Made by a program: the position numbers and the translations under genes. The notes under the pieces were generated by a model. It saw only the letters and a list, made by a program, of their open reading frames with translations, made no database searches and was not told where the DNA came from. Below are positions 1-8,202 of a stretch of DNA of 64,000 bases, piece by piece (within the stretch, counting starts at the first letter, position 1; each line of letters starts with the position of its first letter). The stretch comes from Methylobacterium currus (GTDB taxonomy: Bacteria > Pseudomonadota > Alphaproteobacteria > Rhizobiales > Beijerinckiaceae): contig NZ_CP028843.1 of the NCBI RefSeq assembly GCF_003058325.1, positions 1,417,501-1,481,500 on the forward strand, read 5' to 3'.

Positions 1-31
1 TGACGTCCCACGGGCTTATCGAACCCGCCGC

Positions 32-1399
32 CTACCGCCCCGTCGTCAGCACCGCCCCGAGATCGATCCCGCTCCCCATCGCCAGATAGCCCGCCCGGTT
101 CGGGTGCAACCGGTCGCCCTTGCCGCCGGTGGTGCTCTCCGGGACCATCTCGGGGCGCAATCCCCCGGTCGCCGGGTCGAGGGTCGCGGCGTCGAAATCC
201 ACCACGGCGTCGAACACCCCCGATCCGCGCAGGAAGGCGTTGAGGCCGCGGCGCTTCTCGTCCTGCTCGGGATGGCCGTGGGCGGCGCTGGAGCTGCCCT
301 TGGCCGAGGTCAGGGTGGCGCCGATCACCCGCACGCCGGGGAGGCGGGCGCGCAGGCGGGCGACGCCCTCGCGCATCCCGGCCTCGACCGCAGGAAGCGA
401 GGCCTCGCCGTTGCGGCTGAAATCGTTGATGCCCTCGAGCCAGATCACGCTGGCGACCCCCGACAGCCCGATCACGTCGCGGTCGAGGCGGGACAACGCC
501 GAGGGCCCGCCCGGAAAGGGCTTCTGCGCATTGTACTCCGCCGGGCCGACCACCTGGTTGCCGCCGATGCCGGCATTCACCACCGAGACCCGGTTGCCGA
601 GCTGCGCGTGCAGGCGGCGCGACAGCACGTCGGGCCAGCGGTCGTCGCCGTTCATCGTCGAGGCGGTGCCGTCGGTGATCGAATCGCCGAAGGCGACCAC
701 GACCGGGGTCGGCGCGCTCACGGCCATGTCGACGGCGTCGACGAAGAACCACGAGGCGGTCGAGTACGGGAAGGCGGCCTCGCCCTCGTCGGCCCCCCGG
801 GCGCCGGCCCCCGGCGCGGTGGCGTAGGAGGTCTGAAGCGCCTTGGCGTGCCAGGTCATCGGCCCGCTCGCTCCCACGACGTGGAGCGAGACGGCGAGCT
901 TGCGCCCGGCGAGCAGCGGCGCCTCCGGGTCGGCCGCGAAGGGCAGGGCGACCGGGTCGGACCAGGCCTCGCCCCCGGGCGGGACCGTGACCCGGTCCTG
1001 GCCGGAGAACCGCACCGGGCGGTTCGTCCCCGGCACCAGGGCCGCGCCGCCGAGCTGCAGTCCGGCATGGACGCCGTCGAGGGTGAGAGGCTGCGTGCCG
1101 AAGGCGTTGGAGATCCGCAGGCGCGCCTCGCGGCCCCAGACGTCCGGCCGCAGCACCAGCCGCAGGGTCTGGTCGCGGGCGCCCGCCGCCGGGTCCGGGA
1201 AGGCGAAGGACAGGTCGGGCTGGGCGGAGGGATTGCCGACCGGGTAGGGGCCCTGGACCGAGCCGGCCCAGGCCGTCGCCCAGGTTCGTGCCTCGGAATT
1301 TCGTGCCTCGGAGTGTCGCCCGTCCTGCGCCCGGGCCGGGGCGGCGCACAGGAGCCCGAGACCGATCGCGGCCAGAGCCGCAGCAGCGTGCCAGCGCAT
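32..1399 (-). CDS. Secreted SGNH/GDSL-family hydrolase
   Basis: 455-residue protein with an N-terminal signal peptide (about residues 1-25, ending APARA-Q), so probably exported. The middle holds SGNH block I (VVAFGDSITDG, nucleophile Ser), and the C-terminal block V reads DRLHPNRAGY, giving the catalytic Asp and His. Such enzymes hydrolyse esters of lipids or polysaccharides; the substrate cannot be read from sequence. The long region before the GDSL block is typical of the rhamnogalacturonan acetylesterase/lysophospholipase-like group. I chose the ATG at 1399, because GGGAGG lies 5 bases upstream, over the GTG one codon earlier. It stands alone and divergent from the next gene. Confidence 0.88.
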   Translation of the reverse strand: MRWHAAAALAAIGLGLLCAAPARAQDGRHSEARNSEARTWATAWAGSVQGPYPVGNPSAQPDLSFAFPDPAAGARDQTLRLVLRPDVWGREARLRISNAFGTQPLTLDGVHAGLQLGGAALVPGTNRPVRFSGQDRVTVPPGGEAWSDPVALPFAADPEAPLLAGRKLAVSLHVVGASGPMTWHAKALQTSYATAPGAGARGADEGEAAFPYSTASWFFVDAVDMAVSAPTPVVVAFGDSITDGTASTMNGDDRWPDVLSRRLHAQLGNRVSVVNAGIGGNQVVGPAEYNAQKPFPGGPSALSRLDRDVIGLSGVASVIWLEGINDFSRNGEASLPAVEAGMREGVARLRARLPGVRVIGATLTSAKGSSSAAHGHPEQDEKRRGLNAFLRGSGVFDAVVDFDAATLDPATGGLRPEMVPESTTGGKGDRLHPNRAGYLAMGSGIDLGAVLTTGR

Positions 1400-1730
1400 C
1401 ACATCCTCCCGTCGCGGGCGACTGTCGCTGCGCCCCTGCCGTCAGGCAGAGCATGGCGGGCGGAAAAGCGCCAGCCCGGGGAGCGGCCGGCTCAAGAAGT
1501 CGCCAGCCCGTGCGTGGAATGTGTGCTGGAACACGCCGGAGAGCACCGCCCGCGCCTATCATCCGGCCACTTCGCGAGGTCCGTCGCCGCAGCAAGATCG
1601 TCCGGCGATCGGCCGCGGCATCGTCGTTCCGCCGCGACCCTCCAAGACGACCCGACTTCTTGCGACCCGGCACGCTTGACGGCCCGCGCGAGGCTCCGGA
1701 GTCCCACCCTGATCGTGAAGGGGGTGCTCG
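1400..1730. other. Divergent intergenic region
   Basis: About 330 bases between the divergently transcribed hydrolase and the small membrane protein at 1731. It presumably holds both promoters, but I see no convincing -35/-10 pair, hairpin or operator. Confidence 0.4.
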
Positions 1731-2207
1731 ATGACCCATCCGTGGCCCCACCACCACACCGACGGTTCGGTCCACTACACCCATTGCTGGCCCGAGGCCG
1801 TGGAAGCCCTGCCGGCTTCCGAATCGGCGCGGCCCGACTGGCGCCGGCGCCTGCGCGGCGCTGCCGGCATGGTCGGCGCCTCAGGCCTCGCGGCCGCCGC
1901 GATCTGGTTCGCCATGCTGTGCGATCCGACCGTCTCCCGCGCCGCCCTGCCGCCCTCCGCCGATGTCTGCACCAATGCCGGCCACGCCGTGCGGATCTGG
2001 TTCGACGCCGAGACCGCCCGGCGCGCCCGCGTCGCGAGCGCTCCCCACCAGCACGCCTTCAACAGCATGCTGCTGTGGTACCGCTCGGCCGAGGGCAAAT
2101 GCGCCGCCGGCCGCACCCAGGAGGCGGTCCGCAGCTTCCAGTCGCTGGAGCGGATGATCGCCGGGTTCGACGCCAACCGGCAGGACCGGGACGAGGACGT
2201 GAATTAG
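1731..2207 (+). CDS. Hypothetical protein with one membrane segment
   Basis: 158 residues. The N-terminus is rich in His and Trp (MTHPWPHHHTDG), a hydrophobic stretch at about residues 45-65 (GMVGASGLAAAAIWFAML) could anchor it in the inner membrane, and the remainder is soluble with two Cys residues. The ATG at 1731 follows an AGGGGG ribosome-binding site. I do not recognise a family. It is transcribed in the same direction as the hydrolase at 2316, with about 108 bases between them. Confidence 0.65.
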   Translation: MTHPWPHHHTDGSVHYTHCWPEAVEALPASESARPDWRRRLRGAAGMVGASGLAAAAIWFAMLCDPTVSRAALPPSADVCTNAGHAVRIWFDAETARRARVASAPHQHAFNSMLLWYRSAEGKCAAGRTQEAVRSFQSLERMIAGFDANRQDRDEDVN

Positions 2208-2315
2208 GGATCCGGCGCGGGATCGCGCCCCGGATCTTGCGCGGCATCGCGCGCCTGATCTTGCGCGCCGCCTCCATTCGCGCTTGGCTCCCCCGGCGAC
2301 GACGGGAGGGGCGGG

Positions 2316-3047
2316 ATGCCGGATGGTCTGACCTTCGTGCTGGTGCACGGCGCCTGGCACGGCGGCTGGTGCTGGACACGGGTCGCCGATCGCCTGCGGG
2401 CGCAAGGCCATCGGGTCCTCACCCCGACCTGCACCGGCCTCGGCGAGCGGGCGCATCTCCTGTCCGGCGCGATCACCCTCGACACCTTCATGCGCGACGT
2501 CGCCGGCGTGATCGTGGCCGAGGAGCTGAGCGACGTCGTGCTGGTCGGGCATTCCTTCGGGGGCCTCGCCATCAGCGGCGTGGCCGAGGCGATGCCGGAG
2601 AGGCTGCGCCACCTCGTCTATCTCGATGCGCTGATCGCGGAACCGGGCCGCGCGCCCTTCGACGGGCTGCCGCCCGAGGTGGTGGCGGCCCGCCGCCGCG
2701 CCGCCGCGGAGTCGAGCGGCGGCCTGAGCCTGCCGCCGCCGCCGGCCGGCGCCTTCGGGGTGCTCGACCCGGCGGATGCCGCCTGGGTCGAGCGGCGCCT
2801 GACCCCGCATCCCCTGAGCACCTACGAGAGCCCGCTGGCAATTCGCGGCCCCGTCGGCAACGGCCTGCCGCGCACCTATGTCGATTGCACCGCGCCGTCC
2901 TACGCCACCCTCGATCGGGTCAAGGACTGGGTGCGGCGCCAGCCCGGCTGGGGCTGGCGGGACCTGGCCACCGGCCACGACGCGATGGTGAGCGCCCCCG
3001 GGCCGCTCGCGCATCTGCTGGTCGAGCTCGGCGAGGGTCGAACCTGA
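2316..3047 (+). CDS. Alpha/beta hydrolase, EstC/salicylate-esterase-like
   Basis: 243 residues of alpha/beta-hydrolase fold. The oxyanion-hole motif is LVHGAWHGGWCW near the N-terminus. The nucleophile elbow is GHSFGG (about residues 83-88) and the C-terminal His is in ATGHDAM. The HGAWHGGWCW start and overall length match the esterase/hydroxynitrile-lyase-like group that cleaves small esters. Substrate unknown. It ends 12 bases before a convergent gene, and no signal peptide is visible, so it is cytoplasmic. Confidence 0.85.
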   Translation: MPDGLTFVLVHGAWHGGWCWTRVADRLRAQGHRVLTPTCTGLGERAHLLSGAITLDTFMRDVAGVIVAEELSDVVLVGHSFGGLAISGVAEAMPERLRHLVYLDALIAEPGRAPFDGLPPEVVAARRRAAAESSGGLSLPPPPAGAFGVLDPADAAWVERRLTPHPLSTYESPLAIRGPVGNGLPRTYVDCTAPSYATLDRVKDWVRRQPGWGWRDLATGHDAMVSAPGPLAHLLVELGEGRT

Positions 3048-3059
3048 CCGGCCGGGCTT

Positions 3060-3344
3060 TCAGCCCATCGTCACCACGGTGCGGCCGGGATCGATCTCGA
3101 TCAGCCGCAGGCCGAAGCTGCGGCCCTCCTGCGCCTCCCAGTCGGCCAGCACCGCGTTGACCCGCTCGGGACCGTGCTCGGCCAGGGTGCGGGTGCCCAC
3201 CGGCCCCTCGATGGCGTGCATGATCTCGCCCATCAGCCGGGCGCGGGCCGGTTCCTCGGCGGGCCCGGCGGCGTCGCAATAGGCGGCGACGATCTGCTCC
3301 GACAGGGCCTCGATCACGGCCTGGTTCACGGAGGTCATGCCCAT
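3060..3344 (-). CDS. Hypothetical small protein
   Basis: 94 residues, no recognised family. The sequence is mixed helical (VNQAVIEALSEQIVAAYCDAAG) with no signal or membrane segment. The start at 3344 has a GGGAGAG ribosome-binding site 8 bases upstream; a second ATG two codons later is possible. It is followed on the same strand by no close partner and is convergent with the alpha/beta hydrolase. Confidence 0.6.
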   Translation of the reverse strand: MGMTSVNQAVIEALSEQIVAAYCDAAGPAEEPARARLMGEIMHAIEGPVGTRTLAEHGPERVNAVLADWEAQEGRSFGLRLIEIDPGRTVVTMG

Positions 3345-3435
3345 GCTGCGCTCTCCCGTTCGCGAGGGCCGTGCCCTCGACCCTCCTCCTTGGACCGGGA
3401 CAACGCGGCCGGGCGCGAGCGGTGCCGCGCGCGGG

Positions 3436-3747
3436 TCACCCCGCCTGCTGCTGGCCGGCGGCACGGTGGGCGGCCAGGGTCACCACCTCGGCGGAGGGAG
3501 CCTCCTTCGGACCCTGGCCCATCATGAAGATCACCGGGTTGCGCGGCATGTAGCCGGGATTGCGGCGCAGGTTCAGCAGCTGCTGCAGCTCCACCGCGGT
3601 CAGGTCCTTCGGCGTGGCGTCGCGCCAGACATGGCCCGGCGAGGCGGCGCGGGCGAAGGGCCACCAGGAGCGGCGTTCGGTCTCGACCTGCAGGACGAGC
3701 TTGCCGGTGAGGGTCTTGCGGAAATTGAAGCGACCCGTGATGGCCAT
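3436..3747 (-). CDS. Hypothetical protein
   Basis: 103 residues. It starts MAITGRFNFRKTLTGKLVLQVE and contains a Trp-rich core (RRSWWPFARAA); the C-terminus is Ala/Gln-rich. Composition and the strong GGAGG ribosome-binding site 7 bases before the ATG argue that it is a real gene. No function can be assigned. It lies 91 bases upstream of the previous small gene on the same strand, so the two may be cotranscribed. Confidence 0.6.
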   Translation of the reverse strand: MAITGRFNFRKTLTGKLVLQVETERRSWWPFARAASPGHVWRDATPKDLTAVELQQLLNLRRNPGYMPRNPVIFMMGQGPKEAPSAEVVTLAAHRAAGQQQAG

Positions 3748-3899
3748 GACGCGTCCTCCATTCCCGGACAACCTGGACCTGTGCTGCTTAGCACGGCACT
3801 AACATGGGGCGGCCACGCTTGGCGGGAAAGCCGATCGCACCCGATCGGCCGCGATCGGCCCCTGTCGCGCTGCCGCACCCCATGGGACTAACGGTTGCG

Positions 3900-4649
3900 A
3901 TGCTGAAACGCTCCCTCACGCTTGATGCCGCGCTGATCGCCCGGGCCCATCCCCACCCGGTGATCGCCGACGGGCGCGGTCCGGGCTACGGCATGGCGCT
4001 GATGGGCGAGGCGGAGGCCGAGGCGCGCCTCGACGCGGTCCTGGCCGAAAAGCCGGGCGACGCGGGCAGCCTCTGGCTGTTCGCCTACGGCGCCCTGATG
4101 TGGCGGCCGGAATTCCCGTTCTGCGAGCGGCGCGAGGCCAGGGTGCGGGGCTGGCACCGCCGCTTCTGCCTGTGGCAGCGGGGCTTTCGCGGCACGCCGG
4201 AGCGCCCCGGCGTGATGCTCGCCCTCGACCGGGGCGGGCAGTGCCGCGGCCTCGCCTACCGGATCGCCGGCGACGACCTGCGGGACTCCGTGCGGCCGGT
4301 CTGGCGGCGGGAGATGCGCGGGCGCGGCTACGCGGCCCGCTGGGTCGCCGCCGAGACCGCGGCGGGGCCGGTGCCGGCGCTGGCCTTCGTGGCCGACAGG
4401 ACGGGGGAGCGCTATGCCGGGCGGCTCACCGATGCGGAGATCGCTGCGCGCATCGCCGCGGCCTGCGGCCCCATCGGGCCGAGCGCCGAGTACCTGCTCA
4501 ACACGGTGTCGGCCTGCGAGGCGCTGGGCATCCGCGACCGTCACCTCTTCGCGATGCAGGCGCTGGTCGCGGAACGGCTCGCCGCCTGCGACGCGCCCTC
4601 CGGTCAGAACAGCCCGACGCCGATCCCGGGCTCGCGCCGCGGCGGATAG
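3900..4649 (+). CDS. chaC: ChaC-type gamma-glutamylcyclotransferase
   Basis: 249 residues. The ChaC fold is marked by LWLFAYGALMW (the substrate-binding YGSL-like loop), RVRGWHRRFCLW and a late LLNTV segment. The family cleaves glutathione or gamma-glutamyl dipeptides to 5-oxoproline in the cytoplasm. Start choice is uncertain: ATG at 3900 fits the family N-terminus (MLKRSLTLD), while an ATG at 3882 is also open. The last 46 bases overlap the 3' end of the convergent secreted-protein gene, so one of the two tails may be annotated slightly long. Confidence 0.85.
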   Translation: MLKRSLTLDAALIARAHPHPVIADGRGPGYGMALMGEAEAEARLDAVLAEKPGDAGSLWLFAYGALMWRPEFPFCERREARVRGWHRRFCLWQRGFRGTPERPGVMLALDRGGQCRGLAYRIAGDDLRDSVRPVWRREMRGRGYAARWVAAETAAGPVPALAFVADRTGERYAGRLTDAEIAARIAAACGPIGPSAEYLLNTVSACEALGIRDRHLFAMQALVAERLAACDAPSGQNSPTPIPGSRRGG

Positions 4650-4939
4650 CCGTAGGGTCCGGTCGACACGCCGTAATAGGGCAGGACCGGCGCGTAGCCG
4701 AAGCCGAGGAGCGGACGGGGCGGCGGTTCGACGACGACCACCTCCGCCTCGACCGCGACGGCCGGAGGCGGGGGAAGCGGCGGGGGCGGCGCCCGCCAGC
4801 CGGCGGAGAACTCGGCCCCGCCGCGCGCCGCATACCCGGCGGGCATGTCGGCGGCCATCGCCGGCAGGGCCGTGAGGGCGGCCGCCAGGGGCAGCCAAGC
4901 CATCGAGGGCAACCAGGCCAGCGTCGTGCGGAGCGTCAT
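4604..4939 (-). CDS. Secreted Pro/Gly/Tyr-rich hypothetical protein
   Basis: 111 residues. A signal peptide (MTLRTTLAWLPSMAWL and onward to AMA-AD) is followed by a low-complexity mature part with runs of Pro, Val and Glu and a Tyr/Gly-rich tail (GFGYAPVLPYYG). Such small periplasmic or surface proteins are common in Hyphomicrobiales and mostly uncharacterised. The ATG at 4939 has GAGG 8 bases upstream. Its 3' end overlaps the convergent ChaC gene. Confidence 0.65.
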   Translation of the reverse strand: MTLRTTLAWLPSMAWLPLAAALTALPAMAADMPAGYAARGGAEFSAGWRAPPPPLPPPPAVAVEAEVVVVEPPPRPLLGFGYAPVLPYYGVSTGPYGYPPRREPGIGVGLF

Positions 4940-5062
4940 GGTGAGGAACCTCGGGGCGAGCCGTCTTACGGACAAGCTTCGCCGGGACAAGCGTCTCCGG
5001 GTCATCCCGGTTCCCCGGATCGTGCCCTAGATTGGTGAACGAACCGGAGGCCGAAGCCCCGC

Positions 5063-5656
5063 ATGACCGAATTGCCCCCCTTCTACGACGACCTCGCGGG
5101 CTGCCTCGCCGAGGCCTGGCGCCGGCTGGAGGAGGGGGCAGCCCACCAGAGCGGCTTCCACACGCCGGCTTTGGCCACGCTCGGCCGCGGCGGCGCGCCA
5201 CGCCTGCGCACGGTGGTCTTGCGCGGGGTCGACCGTGCGGCCCGCGCCTTGCGGATCCATTGCGACGCCCGCTCCGCCAAGGCCGCCGAGATCGCCGCCG
5301 AGCCCCGGGCGGCGCTCCACGCCTACGATGCCGGGGCCAAGATCCAGGTCCGGATCGAGGGCACGGCCCGCCTGCATGGAGGGGACGAGGTCGCCCGCGC
5401 CGCCTGGGCGGCGTCGCGGCCGATGAGCCGCCTCTGCTACGGCACCGCGCCGGCCCCCGGCACGCCGTTGCCCGAAGGGGGCGCCTTCGTGCTCCCCGAG
5501 GACGAAGCGGCTCTGGAGGCGGGTTTCTCCGCGTTCCGCGTGGTGATTCTCACCGCCGCCCGGCTCGAATTCCTCTACCTCGCCCGGCAGGGCCACCGGC
5601 GGGCGCTGTTCACGTGGGATGAAGAGGGACAGGGAGCGGCGTGGCTGGCGCCGTGA
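5063..5656 (+). CDS. Pyridoxamine 5'-phosphate oxidase-like FMN protein
   Basis: 197 residues with the PNPOx split-barrel pattern: FHTPALATLGRGGAPRLRTVVLRGVD at the front, then KAAEIAAEPRAALHAYDAGAKIQVRIEG, and a C-terminal LEFLYLARQGHRRALFTWDE. The family binds FMN and reduces or oxidises varied small substrates. This shorter form lacks the full PdxH C-terminal signature, so vitamin B6 oxidation is not assured. Cytoplasmic, standing alone. Confidence 0.75.
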   Translation: MTELPPFYDDLAGCLAEAWRRLEEGAAHQSGFHTPALATLGRGGAPRLRTVVLRGVDRAARALRIHCDARSAKAAEIAAEPRAALHAYDAGAKIQVRIEGTARLHGGDEVARAAWAASRPMSRLCYGTAPAPGTPLPEGGAFVLPEDEAALEAGFSAFRVVILTAARLEFLYLARQGHRRALFTWDEEGQGAAWLAP

Positions 5657-5668
5657 GCAAGGTCTCGT

Positions 5669-5725
5669 TCGTCACTTCGAGATGACGTGAAGCCCGCCTC
5701 CCTCTCCCGTCTGGGCGAGGGAGGC
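5669..5725. terminator. Probable bidirectional terminator hairpins
   Basis: Between the convergent PNPOx-like and metC genes lie two inverted repeats. A small CGTCA/TGACG stem is followed by a 9-bp perfect stem, GCCTCCCTC at 5696-5704 pairing with GAGGGAGGC at 5717-5725. There is no T-tract, so a termination role is inferred from position. Confidence 0.45.
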
Positions 5726-5759
5726 GCGCTCTGTCCTGCAATGTTAGCGAAGTCTGCGC

Positions 5760-6947
5760 TCAGCTCGCCGCCCGCAACCGCGCGAACCCCGCTTCCAGAT
5801 CCCGCGTCAGGTCGTCCATGTCCTCCAGCCCGACCTGGAACCGCAGGCCCGGCCCGCCGGGCGCCCACGGATTGGCGGTGCGGTAGGGCGCGCAGTCGAA
5901 CGGGATCACCAGGCTCTCGAAGCCGCCCCAGGAGAAGCCCATCCCGAACAGCTCCAGCCCGTCGAGCATGGCCGCCACCGCAGCCTCGGGGCAGGGCTCG
6001 AGGATGATCGAGAACAGGCCCGAGGCGCCCAGGAAGTCGCGGGACCAGATCGCGTGGCCGGGATCCTCCGGCAGGGCCGGGTGCAGCACCCGGGCGACCT
6101 CCGGCCGGCCCTGGAACCAGCGGGCGAGCCTCAAGGCCTGCTCGCCGTGCTCGCGCAGGCGCAGGGGCAGGGTGCGCAGGCCCCGCAAAGCCAGGAACAC
6201 GTCCTCGGCCCCGGCGCACATCGCGAACTGGTCGAAGGTCCGCCGCAGGGCCGGCCAGTACTGCGCATTGGCCGAGGTGAGGCCGAGCAGCAGGTCCGAA
6301 CCGCCCGACAGGTACTTGGTGCCGGCCTCGATGGCGATGTCGACGCCGCGCTCGTGCGGCGGGAAGAGCAGCGGCGTCGCCCAGGTGTTGTCCATCAGCA
6401 CGCAGGCGCCGCGGGCGTGGGCAACCTCCGCGATGGCCGGGATGTCCTGCATCTCGAAGCTCTGCGAGCCCGGCGCCTCGGTGAGCACGGCCGTGGTGTT
6501 CTCGCGCATCAGTGCCGCGATGCCGGCGCCCAAGGTCGGGTCGTAATAGGTGGTCTCGACCCCGAACCGCGTCAGGAACCCGTCGCAGAAGATCCGGGTC
6601 GGGCGGTAGGCTGAATCGGTCACCAGCAGGTGGTCGCCGGCCTTGAGGCAGGCGAGGAGCCCGACCGTCACGGCGGCGAGGCCCGAGGGCGTCAGCACCG
6701 TGCCGGCGGCCCCCGCGAGCTCGGTCCAGGCGGTCTCGAGGGCCCGGACCGTCGGCGTGCCGACGGTGCCGTAGGTATACTCGGCCCGCCGGTGCTTGAG
6801 CGCGTCGTAGCTCTCGTAGAGCACCGTCGAGCCGCGGTAGATCGGGGTGTTGACGAAGCCGTGCTGGCGCGACGGGTCGCGGCCGGCATGGACCAGGCGG
6901 GTGCGGGTGCCGAGGCGGCGCGTATCGCGGGGCGGGGTGATGCTCAT
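5760..6947 (-). CDS. metC: Cystathionine beta-lyase-type PLP enzyme
   Basis: 395 residues, the normal length for Cys/Met-metabolism PLP enzymes. The N-terminal TPIYRGSTVLYES and YTYGTVGTPT motifs are typical of MetC. PLP-binding features include VLMDNTWATPL and the Schiff-base Lys in IEAGTKYLSGGSD; the usual His after SG is Gly here. The enzyme would cleave cystathionine to homocysteine, pyruvate and ammonia. The ATG at 6947 was chosen over an upstream start because AGGG sits 5 bases before it. A lyase of different sulfur substrate specificity remains possible. Confidence 0.88.
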   Translation of the reverse strand: MSITPPRDTRRLGTRTRLVHAGRDPSRQHGFVNTPIYRGSTVLYESYDALKHRRAEYTYGTVGTPTVRALETAWTELAGAAGTVLTPSGLAAVTVGLLACLKAGDHLLVTDSAYRPTRIFCDGFLTRFGVETTYYDPTLGAGIAALMRENTTAVLTEAPGSQSFEMQDIPAIAEVAHARGACVLMDNTWATPLLFPPHERGVDIAIEAGTKYLSGGSDLLLGLTSANAQYWPALRRTFDQFAMCAGAEDVFLALRGLRTLPLRLREHGEQALRLARWFQGRPEVARVLHPALPEDPGHAIWSRDFLGASGLFSIILEPCPEAAVAAMLDGLELFGMGFSWGGFESLVIPFDCAPYRTANPWAPGGPGLRFQVGLEDMDDLTRDLEAGFARLRAAS

Positions 6948-7175
6948 CGGAACCCTGGTGCAAGGAACGTCGCGCGAGAGCACATGCCGGGCCGCCCGCT
7001 CCCGTCAAGCCGGGCCGACCGAGCCCGGGCCCCGTCTACGCTGTTCGTCTACCGGGCCAACCCCTTGACCGGACAATCCGCTTCGCTTGGAATGCCTCTT
7101 GCTTAGGCAGCGTTCGTGCTTGGGCAAACGGGCGGCGGCCGCGGGGTCGCAACCGGAACGGGAGACGCAAACCGC

Positions 7176-8198
7176 ATGAAGAAGATCGTTGCGGCCCTGG
7201 CCTTCGGGCTCGGCGCCACCCTGCTGGCGGGCGCCGCCCAGGCACAAGGGACGCTGACCAGCATCAAGCAGAAGGGCTACATCTCCTGCGGCTCGAATCC
7301 GGGGCTGGCCGGCTTCGGCGTGCCGGACGCGCAGGGCCGCTGGACCGGTCTCGACGTCGATTTCTGCCGGGCGCTCGCCGCGGCGATCTTCAACGACGTC
7401 ACCAAGGTCCGCTTCATCCCGCTCTCGGCCAAGGACCGCTTCACGGCGCTCCAGTCGGGCGAGGTCGACATCCTGTCGCGCAATACCACCTGGTCGATGT
7501 CGCGCGACACCACGCTCGGGCTCGACTTCCCGGCCGTCAACTTCTACGACGGCCAGGGCTTCATGGTGAAGAAGAAGCTCGGCGTCGCGTCGGCCAAGCA
7601 GCTCGACGGGGCCTCGGTCTGCACCCAGCAGGGCACCACGACCGAGCTGAACCTGGCCGACTACTTTCGGGCCAACAAGCTGAAATACGAGGTCGTGGCC
7701 TTCGCCAGCGCCGACGAGACCTTCAAGGCCTACGATTCCGGCCGCTGCGACGCCTTCACCACCGACGCCTCGGGCCTCTACGCCGAGCGCCTGCGCGCCT
7801 CGGCGCCGGACGACAACATCGTGCTGCCGGAGATCATCTCGAAGGAGCCCCTCGGCCCGGCAGTGCGCCAGGGCGACGCCCAATGGGCCGACATCGTCCG
7901 CTGGACCCACTACGCGATGCTCAACGCGGAAGAGGCGGGCATCACGCAAGCCAACGTCGACCAGATGCTGAAGACCTCCGACAACCCGGACGTCAAGCGC
8001 ATCCTCGGCACCGAGGGCAAGTACGGCACCGATCTCGGGCTGACCAACGACTGGGCCTACCGGGTCATCAAGCTCGTCGGCAATTACGGCGAGGTGTTCG
8101 AGAAGAATGTCGGCCAGAGCTCGCCGCTGAAGATCCAGCGCGGCCTCAACGCCCTGTGGTCGAAGGGCGGCCTGCAATACGGCCCGCCGATCCGCTGA
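7176..8198 (+). CDS. aapJ: General L-amino acid ABC transporter, periplasmic binding protein
   Basis: 340 residues with a clear signal peptide (MKKIVAALAFGLGATLLAG, cleaved after AQA). The mature protein follows the SBP family-3 AapJ pattern: GYISCGSNPGLAGFGVPD, GLDVDFCRALAAAIF, FTALQSGEVDILSRNTTWS and CDAFTTDASGLY. It captures L-amino acids in the periplasm for the AapQMP importer encoded directly downstream (4-bp gap). GGGAG upstream and the signal peptide fix the ATG at 7176. Confidence 0.95.
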   Translation: MKKIVAALAFGLGATLLAGAAQAQGTLTSIKQKGYISCGSNPGLAGFGVPDAQGRWTGLDVDFCRALAAAIFNDVTKVRFIPLSAKDRFTALQSGEVDILSRNTTWSMSRDTTLGLDFPAVNFYDGQGFMVKKKLGVASAKQLDGASVCTQQGTTTELNLADYFRANKLKYEVVAFASADETFKAYDSGRCDAFTTDASGLYAERLRASAPDDNIVLPEIISKEPLGPAVRQGDAQWADIVRWTHYAMLNAEEAGITQANVDQMLKTSDNPDVKRILGTEGKYGTDLGLTNDWAYRVIKLVGNYGEVFEKNVGQSSPLKIQRGLNALWSKGGLQYGPPIR

Positions 8199-8202
8199 CC
8201 GC

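Noticed and set aside
104..3160. Long plus-strand frame of 1018 codons at the left end
   Set aside because: It is antisense to the SGNH hydrolase and then runs out of phase through two real genes. The protein text is Arg/Gly/Pro-rich and shows no domain. A high-GC shadow.
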